DNA from: Amblyomma americanum
Lineage: Eukaryota; Arthropoda; Arachnida; Ixodida; Ixodidae
DNA: 64,000 nucleotides
Direction: 5' to 3'
Assembly: GCF_052857255.1 (NCBI RefSeq)
Contig: NC_135504.1
Coordinates: forward strand, 139,526,121-139,590,120
The notes under the pieces were generated by a model, which made no database searches, was not told where the DNA came from, and saw nothing but the letters and a program-made list of their open reading frames with translations. This document shows, piece after piece, positions 56,266 through 64,000 of the stretch; position 1 is the first letter of the stretch; each line of letters starts with the position of its first letter. A program made the translations under genes and the position numbers.

Positions 56266-59200
56266 ATGGCGTTCCTAATTCACTGAAACTGTCGAGGCAT
56301 ACTAAAAAACTAAGTGACGTAACAGATATTCTTGCTTTATATTCCCCGGCTGTTTTGTGTCTCCAGGAGACAAACTTGGGATCAAAACATCCAAATATTT
56401 TAAGTAAATATAAAGTCTTTCGCCACGACCGAGGGCAACCAAATAGGCTCTCTGGAGGTACCGCCATAGTCATTCAAAGTAAAATGGCCACTCGTGAAGT
56501 CAAACTTCAAACTACATTTGAAGCCGTTGCTGTATCTGTAGTACGTTTTAAAACAATTACAGTATGTTCCGTATACATCCAACCACACCTAAAAGTAACA
56601 CTCCATGACTTAGAAGACGTTTTAAAACAATTACCAGAGCCATATCTGGTAGTCGGCGATTTTAATGCTCACTCCAAATTGAGGGGAAGCGAACAAACGG
56701 ACACTAGAGGCCGTATTTTAGAAGATTTTATTCTGTGCAATAATATAAGCCTGCTCAACAGGGGCAAACACACATATTGCTCTCTAAGCTCCGGAAAATG
56801 GAGCTGCATAGATTTGTCTCTTACATCGCCTTCTGTTTTTACTGCTCTTAAATGGGGTGTCTTGGACAACCCGTATGGTAGCGATCATCTACCCCTTCTT
56901 ATAAGCCGAACATCATCTCCGCAAATCGTTCCTACAATACAAAACCACGACGTTGGAAACTCCATTTGGCCAACTGGGCACTGTTTCAAGAAAATGCCAG
57001 CTTAGGAAAAATAGATCAAAATAACTTAAGTATAGAATTTAATTAAATTATCACAAACTGCATTATATCCGCGGCGCGCCTCGCTATACCTCAATCTTCT
57101 GGAGTAGTGAAACAAAACCACAGAACCTGGTATACAAAAGAATGTAGACTAGCAAAAAAGAAACAGAACAAAGCATGGGGAAACTGTCTGAGGTACCCCA
57201 CGCATAAAAATCTCATAAACTTTAAAAAGGCAAGGGCAGAAGCCCGATATATTCACCGTAATGCTGGAAAAACTTCTTGGCAAAGTTACGTGACATGAAT
57301 AAATAGCTCAACCACATCAAAAAAAATGTGGGAGAAGGTACGAAAGCTAGATAGTAAATACTCCCCATTCACACTTCTCCTTCTAACAGCTCCTGGTATA
57401 CAGACAAACATCGAAGAACAGGCAGACATTTTAGGTGAATATTTTTCGGTAGTCACAAGCTCATCACACTACACAGAATCATTTCTAAGGTACAAAAGCA
57501 CAGCCGAGAAACAATGTCTCCCTGCAAGTGGATATACAAATGAACCATATAATAATTTATTTACAGTTCAAGAGGTCAGCACAGTTTTGTCTGCTGGCAA
57601 ACAGACAGCACCGGGCCAGGATGAAATACACTATCAAATGCTGTCCCACCTCTTCGAACCTGCCGTAGGGGCACTTAATTTTTTTTAATAAGGTTTGGGT
57701 GTCAGGTAAACTACCGGAAACCTGGAAGAAGGCCATCATCGTTCCATTTTTAAAACCCGAAAAAGCACCAACAATGTCTTGCTGTTTTTTCGATTTAGAG
57801 AAAGCATATGACACAACCTGGAGGTACGGAATTCTTCACGACTTGGCTGAACTTGGCATTCGTGGCAGGATGTTGAACTGCCTAAAAGATTTCCTGTCAA
57901 ACCGTTCATTCAATGTACGCCTCGGTTCAACTCTCTCGAGAATTTTCATTCAGGAAAATGGAGTGCCTCAAGGAAGTGTCTTAAGCACGACCCTCTCTGT
58001 TGTTAAAATGAATTCTATTAGCAAAATAATTCCAAGGTCTGTTATGTATTCGATCTAGGTCGATGATCTGCAGATAGCCTGCACGTCCTCAAACATATCA
58101 ACATGCGAAAGACAAGTGCAGTTAACAATAAATAAACTTTCAACATGGGCTGACCGAAATGGTTTCCGGTTCTCCCCACAGAAAACAGTGGCCATTCTTT
58201 TCTCACTCAAACGTGGCCTACAGGTAGATCCTAGACTACACCTGAACGAAACCGAGTTACCGATAAAAAGTGAACACAAATTTCTGGGCATAACGTTTGA
58301 CAAAAAACTGACCTTGCTCCACATAAAGAACCTGAAGAAGAAAACTTCTCGATCATTAAATATCTTAAAGGTGCTTTCACATAAACGCTGGGGGTCTGAT
58401 AGAACCTGCCTTTTGCACATCTACCGCAGCATAGTTCGCTCTTGCCTAGATTATGGGTGTATAGTGTACAACTCAGCTCGACCATCCTACCTTAAGCAAT
58501 TAGACCCAGTACATAATTCAGCTTTGCGCCTTCCAAGTGGGGCATACAGGACATCACCAATAAACAGCCTATATGTCGAATGTAACGAACCAGCCCTCGC
58601 AGATAGAAGAGCCATGCTCACATGTGCATACGTCCTAAAAACCCGTTCACTACCAAAACATCTCTGCTACTCCATAGTTACGAAGTGCCCGTCTAAGCAG
58701 CTTTTTAGTAACAAACCGAATGCGACGAGACCCTTTATCTTCCGTTTTGAAGAAATTTTCTAGGAATTGGGTATTTTAGACACACTGCCTGATGTCGCCC
58801 AGAGACCCAAACCACTGCCACCTTGGTACACCTTTCCCGCTGTAGGGGACTACAGAATGACATAATTTCAGAAAAAGCAAACTCCTCGTGAATACATACT
58901 ACAAGAATTTTTGGCACTAGAGGAAAAGTATAAAGAATGCACAGCATTTTATACAGACGGTTCTAAAACATCACTTTACGTCGGAAGTGCTGTGGTGCAA
59001 GACAAATGGGAAAAGGTAGTTCGGTTAGCTCAGTGCGCGTCAATTTTCTCAGCTGAATGTTATGCCATTTCGGTGGCTGTATCAAAAATAATCGAAAAGA
59101 ACATTCAAAACAGCATTATCTACACGGACTCGCTGAGTGCAATCACAGCACTGAAAGCCAGAAACGTAAACCTTTAATAGGAAATATAATACATGACATA

Positions 59201-59683
59201 ATAACTGCTGAAACACAAGGACATGAAATTAAGCTCTGTTGGATACCAAGCAATCTCGGAATTCTTTGTAACGAGAGAGCTGACACGTGCGCTGCTCAAG
59301 CTCGCCATAAGGAAGTCCAGACTGTAAATATACCCTATGCAGATTGCATGAGGTTAGTAAAAAATAAACTTACAGAAAAATGGCAGTGTACATGGAATAG
59401 TGAAAAAATAACAAACTACATTTAGTAAAACCTATTCTGGAAGAATTGAGATCGTGCAGGCATCAGGAACGTTTTATAGAAATAATTTTATGCCGCTGCG
59501 CATCGGACACACACACCTAACAAACAGCTTTGTACTGACAAAACAAGACAAACCCTTATGTGAGAAATGTGGAGATGAGCTGACAGTTAATCACATTTTA
59601 TTCTCGTGCTCACAACTTGAACGGCTAAGAAAAAAATATTTTACTGTTTTTTACGATGAACGCATTCCCTTCCACCCAATTTA
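56266..59683 (+). pseudogene. LINE copy 3 ORF2 (endonuclease, RT, RNase H), disrupted
   Basis: ATG 56266. The endonuclease is open from 56355: LCLQETNLGSKHPN, VVGDFNAHSKLRGSEQT, RGRILEDFIL, and NPYGSDHLPLL. RT: APGQDEIHYQML, then an internal deletion of roughly 200 bp at about 57775 that joins KPEKAPT to CFFDLEKAYDTTW, removing the SYRPIALTSCLAK block. NGVPQGSVLS and VDDLQIACTS follow, with a stop (TAG 58056-58058) just before VDD. RNase H: FYTDGSKTSLYVGSAVV, FSAECYAISVAV, YTDSLSAITAL, and CWIPSNLGILCNERAD. The C-terminal CGDELTVNHILFSC ends near 59615. The stretch 59684-60017 is 3' UTR. Confidence 0.87.
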
Positions 59684-60606
59684 GTTTTAGAAGATAATCC
59701 ACTTGTAAGAACTTCATCTCTATTTAATTTTCTGAAAGACGCGGCCATCTTAAACAAAATATGATATAAAATATCGCAGAACTAATTCTAAAAATTTTTA
59801 CCTCGTGCTTTCGCGCATTTTATGACGCACCTCATTCTTTTTCTCAGTCATGAGAAGAAGGCTGAGGTCTGCATTCGATTTGATGGGCTCCTCGCAGTCC
59901 TTGTCCGGACAAGGACTTTCGCTGAGGACACCCAATTTTTGAAATAAATTATACCATGTGTTTGGCGCATGATAGCCTAAGCGGTTTATGCGCCATAAAA
60001 CCCAATACAATACAATACGATACTCCAACTTGTACTTCCCAGCAGGGGGGCATCTGCAGCTTGCAGGCGTTGGTGAGTGGCGACACCACGGGCTCCCGAG
60101 CATCCGCAGGGACATGCCCGCAGGGGGATGATGGTGAACGGTGCATCACCACGGACCCGAGCACCCGCACCTCGCCGTGCGTGGCATCGCCGTGTCCGGA
60201 GAAAAGGGGATCCTGGTGGTTGAGCCAATGCCGAGCGTTTGGACCTTTAAATCCCCTCGCCGGAGGCAACACACCACTTTGGCCCCAGCTTCCTGTAGAT
60301 GGCACCTCCGGCCGGACCCGACCGGGAAAAATCGGCAGTCGCCTTTTCCTGTCCTCCCCTCTGTCTTTCACTTTCCTATCATTTTTCTTAAAACTTTCCT
60401 TTCTCCTCCTCTCTTCTCGGTTTTTCACTTTTCATAGGCGGCGAGGGTTAACCTTGTGTGGCCAAACACCCTGAGTTGCGTCATATTTGGTTATAGCAGT
60501 GGTGTACAGCTGGCGTGGGCAGGGCTTGTTTTCAAGTTCCTGTCCTGTACCCTTGTTGGGCTCCATGGTGGGTGGGTGGCACCATGGCCGAAGAACACAT
60601 TTTTTA

Positions 60607-61256
60607 TGGCTACCCACTTTCTTTCAAATGATCGTCCACTGAAAAGAGGGCGGACCGATGTGATCTCAAAATTTTTCGACAAAAAGAAAACAACTTTCCC
60701 AAAGTACCACATTGTGCACAGTGAACGAAAAGAAAAGCCAGCTAGTCTAATATCCCCATTCATAGTTTTAAAAGCTCTCACTGATTCATTAGGTCCGAAG
60801 TACAAAGTAACAAAACTGGCGAGTGAAGACCTCCTGCTAGAACTTGTTGACATCACTCAGATCTCGAAACTGACAGACATCGAAACTTTCGGTGACATCC
60901 CTGTGTCTGTAACACCCCATAGATCGCTAAACACTCTTCGTGGTATCATCTCCGACAACGACTTTTTGCACCTGACAGAAGAGGAAATGCTGGAAAGACT
61001 GTCCGAACAAAATGTAAGCAATGTATATAGAATGAAAATACGCAAAGAAAACAAAGAAATTCTAACGAAACACCTGGTACTGACCTTTACTTCCTGCACC
61101 CTGCCCGAATCAATCCAGGTAGGGTACGCAAAAATATCCGTCCGACCATATATCCCTGACCCCAGACGATGCTTCAAATGCCAAAGGTTTGGCCACGGCT
61201 CCCAAAGCTGTCGCGGCCGCGATACATGTGCCAATAATATACACAGATTCCCTTAG
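60607..61256 (+). CDS. LINE copy 4 ORF1, truncated by internal deletion
   Basis: Start by analogy with copy 2 (ATGGCTACC). Open for about 216 codons: FLSNDRPLKRGRTDVISKFF, then the RRM-like middle with VTPHRSLNTLRGIISDNDF and FTSCTLPESIQVGYAKISV, then CFKCQRFGHGSQSC and RGRDTCAN, where it fuses to LINE ORF2 sequence and stops. It retains one complete CCHC knuckle only. No stops interrupt the N-terminal part, unlike copy 2. Confidence 0.75.
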
Positions 61257-61887
61257 CCTACTCACAGCGCCGCAGTGAAGAAATGCACTTGAACCTTTTG
61301 TAGGCCACATAATACACAGCACAGAAAAATTCACAACACAAGGACATATGATAAGGTTCTGCTGGGTCCCAGGCTACGTCGGCATAGAGGGTAACGAGAG
61401 AGCAGACTCAGCAGCAGTAAAAGCTCAATATGGTGAAGTCAAAAATGTGAACATACGTTTCAAAGACTGCATGAATTTCATACATAACAGATTAAAGAAC
61501 AAATGGCAGAAAGAGTGGGATAATGAACTGAACAACAAACTACACTTCATAAAGCCCACCTTGGGGGTATGGAAGTCATCGAGACACCAGGAACGTTTCA
61601 CCGAAGTAATCTTATGTCGCCTTCGCATAGGACACACACTTGATACACAACTACTTACTTACAAAAGAAGCCAAACCCGTTTGTGAATGATGCGGCGACG
61701 AGCTCACATTAAACCATATCTTATTTACATGTTCAAACCTAGAAAAGCTAAGAAAGAAGTATTTTAGTCAATTTTATAATCAATGCATTCCATTTCACCC
61801 AGCACTACTCTTGAGTGATACTGCAATTGTTGACATTTGTCATGTTTTTAACTTCTTACGAGAGGTTGGTTGTCTTAATGAACATTA
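61237..61887 (+). pseudogene. LINE copy 4 RNase H C-terminal remnant
   Basis: Starts IIYTDSLSLLTA right at the deletion junction, then a stop, CWVPGYVGIEGNERADSAAV (about 61360), and NKLHFIKPTLGVWKSSRHQE. A frameshift near 61660 precedes CGDELTLNHILFTC. It ends near 61887. Confidence 0.82.
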
Positions 61888-62229
61888 AATGGCTCACTTT
61901 TATGTGATACACCTCAGCCACTTTCTCATTCCTGAGAAGAATGCTGATGTGTGTATTTCATTGGTTGGGGGCCTCGACATCCTTCCTCTGCAAAGGGTGG
62001 CCGCTGAGGTTACCTGACCTTTTTAAAGCTTTTACCATTGGCCATTTCGGAAAATTCTGCTTTTACCTTCACTAGATGATTTGAAATAACATTTTAGGTC
62101 CTTTACATCACCGCTTCATTTCTGTCATATAAAATTCGGCACAAGACAATTTTCTACGCCTTGCGTTTGACACATGATGCCCTTAGCCGCCTATGTGCCA
62201 TTAAACCCAACACACAACCAACTTGTACT

Positions 62230-62505
62230 GCCACTCTGGCACAAGTGCTTGGGGCAGCGTAGAGAGTCGTTTTTAGTTTGCGACTCATAAGGAGTTTAGC
62301 TGGCGAGAATCCCTCTGGCCCTAGTGTCACTCTGTGAGCAAGAAGGCCTTCAGCTGTACATGCTGATTTGCAAAGTATGTTGGCTTCCTCGTTGCTGTGG
62401 GTGTAGTGAGGGCTGGAAGTGATGTTTTTCACACCCCACTTGCTCAAAAATTGGGCAAACTGAAGCAAGGGAAACTGTGGGCCGTTATCTGACTGCAGTA
62501 CATCT
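62230..62505 (-). pseudogene. Ty3 integrase core relic (part 2)
   Basis: Minus strand from about 62505: VLQSDNGPQFPLLQFAQFLS, then WGVKNITSSPHYTHSNEEAN and FSPAKLLMSRKLKTTL. The second catalytic D is in SDNGPQF; the E of NG.AE is replaced (NEEAN shifted), and a deletion follows. Downstream (lower coordinates) the integrase continues in 60018-60036 and 33540-34036 once LINE copies 3 and 4 are removed. Confidence 0.78.
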
Positions 62506-62609
62506 TATGCGTTTCATTGTAATCTAATTTATTATACTCAAATCAACACATACTAATTCAGATTTTATTGTATTGAGGCGCAGAAGTTCCCGTTTTTAGC
62601 GCTGTATTA

Positions 62610-63455
62610 TACCCCTATCACACGGGCATTTCAAAGGCCCTCGAACCGATAGTCTATCGACTCAAAGGCGATCGAGCGCTGCTACACGGGCAGTTTCAAT
62701 AGCCATCGAGTCAACGGAGCAGCGCGGAACTCCATCAAGGTTTCGAGAACCTTCGAGCGCTTCCCAAGGTTGCTAGCGTTACTTCCAGCGGCGCCAAGCG
62801 CACTTTCGTACACGATACATATTTTTAAAATTGTATCAGACTGGTTTTAAGCACATTAATTTTGCGTTGCGGTCTTTGCGTTGCTTGCGTACTTGCATTG
62901 ACAACATGGCGGCGCCCGGCCGGCCCACTTCACAATGATAACAGCTTCGTCGCTAATCCCTCAAAGCAATATCGTGTTCTAAACTGTTGTATTCGCCTTC
63001 GATTTGGCCATTCTTACCCTCGCATAAAGTTTCCAGAGACAAATAGGTTTTGTTTTTCAGATATCAAGGCAATTTCTCAGATGTTAAGCCTGACGAAGCA
63101 GGGCTCCGACGCAGTTGGACTGGCTTGGTTTTGGCTCGTCTTGTATTAGAGTGGCTACAGCAGTGCCTGCATCGGTACGTCGCGTACGTGCAACTAAAAG
63201 GGTTTTATACGACATGCGCGTATGCGTGTATTTCAGCATTTATTATACATTTATCAAATATTTTTGTTATTTTTGCAAAATCCAAAGTAGCCATTGTGGC
63301 GCCACAGACGCTTTGCGTAAGACACGAGAACCATTTCAATGGCTATTGAGATTTGCCGTGTAGCAGCGACACAACTCCTTCGAGTTCAATGGCGATTGAG
63401 AATTTCGAGGGCCCTCGATTAGATGGTCATTGAAACTGGCCGTGTTACAGGGGTA
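62610..63455. mobile_element. MITE-like DNA element with long imperfect TIRs and TTA TSD
   Basis: Starts TACCCCTATCACACGGGC and ends ...GCCGTGTTACAGGGGTA, flanked by TTA at 62607-62609 and 63456-63458. The inverted similarity extends imperfectly about 110 bases on each side (CGCTGCTACACGGGCAGTTT and CGCTGCTACACGGCAAATCT on the opposite strand). 846 bp, no transposase. A TTA target fits PIF/Harbinger. The interior has a CpG-rich ATGGCGGCGCCCGGCCG at 62906. Confidence 0.7.
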
Positions 63456-63504
63456 TTACATGATATGACTGAAGTGCGATACCTCTTGATCCCCGTCGCT
63501 GAAA

Positions 63505-63540
63505 GCCCGAGTTGCTTTGGGAAATTAAACCTCATAAACT
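63505..63540 (+). mobile_element. Ruka-like SINE 3' tail fragment
   Basis: GCCCGAGTTGCTTTGGGAAA then TTAAACCTCATAAA matches the tail of the 44615 SINE (GAGTCGCTTTGGGACGTTAA...CCATAA). Confidence 0.6.
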
Positions 63541-63596
63541 TTCAAAGCAGTCGCGCTTTGCATAAGGTTGGCTCTTAATTGTTGGGCTATCTCAGT

Positions 63597-63735
63597 CGAG
63601 GCGTCTGGGGTTTAACGTCTTAAAGAAACTCGGGCTATGAGGGACGCCATAGTGGAGAGAGGGATCGAATCTGCACCTTTTGGGTCAACAGTCTGGCACC
63701 ATATCTACTGAGCCACTGCGGCGACGTGACCACCC
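63597..63735 (-). mobile_element. Ruka-like SINE, minus strand, internally deleted
   Basis: Reverse complement starts GTCGCCGCAGTGGCTCAGTA (A box), has AGATTCGATCCCTC (B box), then jumps to TATGGCGTCCCTCATAGCCC and the GTTAAACCCC tail, lacking the middle of the element. Confidence 0.78.
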
Positions 63736-64000
63736 TGAAAAGTACAAATGGTTGCTGCGCTTAAATGGCCCAGATAACAGTACTGAAGTGCCTAGTATTT
63801 ATTTATTACTCACAGCGCCTTTGTCAAGGCATTAAAGTGAGGGGGAATAATAACACATTTAACTGTTCCTGTTCATGTTCCTGTATTTTTTATGATAAGT
63901 GAGATCTTGTGATATTTTAAAAATATGCAACTGATAAAAATTACAAATGGCTTTTTACTTACATAAATACATGTGCAATCTTCAACCAGTCATTTCTCAT
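63736..64000. other. No recognised feature
   Basis: AT-rich to the window end; no frame or motif of note. Confidence 0.45.

Larger units (their letters stand above)
34037..60017 (+). mobile_element. I-like LINE copy 3, one insertion split by a 20.6-kb element
   Basis: The flanks share ACGATACTCCAACTTGT (34020-34036 and 60017-60033), a TSD of 15-17 bp that also belongs to the interrupted Ty3 integrase. The LINE comprises 34037-35452 (5' UTR and most of ORF1) and 56065-60017 (ORF1 end, ORF2, 3' UTR). Continuity at the break is shown by copy 2: its ORF1 end ASPIREKS...GSPRNSSAS aligns with ASPRRE before the break and EKPQIRTPAGSPRKSIAS after it. The 3' end is CCATAAAACCCAATACAATACAATAC. This is a different subfamily from copies 2 and 4 at its 5' UTR. 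Confidence 0.85.
60037..62217 (+). mobile_element. I-like LINE copy 4, both ends present, internally deleted
   Basis: Perfect 12-bp TSD CCAACTTGTACT at 60025-60036 and 62218-62229. The 5' end is complete (TCCCAGCAGGGGGGCATCTG start) and the 3' end has the family signature. Relative to copy 2, about 3.7 kb is missing between the first CCHC of ORF1 (61235) and the RNase H region of ORF2. The left TSD lies inside the TSD of LINE copy 3. Overall near-identity with copy 2 in the 5' UTR and ORF1 suggests the same subfamily. 3' UTR 61888-62217. Confidence 0.9.

Overview
The window is almost wholly repetitive DNA from an animal nuclear genome. The best guess is a hard (ixodid) tick: there are several copies of a tRNA-derived SINE resembling the tick Ruka family, dense I-like, L2-like, RTE-like and Penelope-like retroelements, and Ty3/Gypsy elements of arthropod type. 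That assignment rests on remembered family resemblance, not on a search. No intact host gene is visible. The value of the window lies in nested insertions that can be dated relative to one another from target-site duplications (TSDs).

Layout. 1-2135: relic of a Ty3-like element whose protease is followed directly by integrase (Gmr1-like order), then a possible LTR to about 3300. 3301-9912: I-like LINE copy 1, split by a 2.6-kb LTR element (5481-8097) that has one long ORF and no pol. 9913-10470: Mutator-like transposase fragment (minus) with a small RTE insertion. 10602-12118: L2/CR1-like LINE (minus). 12119-18072: a LINE with an SGNH-esterase-like ORF1, its 5' UTR hit by a Penelope-like element. 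18073-23872: I-like LINE copy 2.

23873-32270: decayed, intron-containing PIF/Harbinger transposase gene (minus). One intron holds a nearly complete Ty3/Gypsy element (26489-31843), another holds an LTR/gag remnant carrying a 127-bp minisatellite whose units each encode a C2H2-like zinc finger, and LINE copy 2 sits in an exon.

33540-62505: a minus-strand Ty3 integrase relic was hit by I-like LINE copy 3 (34037-60017, 16-17-bp TSD). That LINE's ORF1 was later split by a 20.6-kb insertion (35453-56064) with 52-bp terminal inverted repeats and an 8-bp TSD. LINE copy 4 (60037-62217) then landed inside the TSD of copy 3. The 20.6-kb insertion contains Penelope, RTE, SINE and LTR debris plus two possible spliced exons, and no recognisable transposase. 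The right edge has an 846-bp MITE-like element with a TTA target duplication and more SINE fragments.

Nothing here forms a working pathway. The only long uninterrupted reading frames belong to mobile elements: Gypsy gag-PR and pol, the pol-less LTR element ORF, the esterase ORF1, and LINE copy 4 ORF1.
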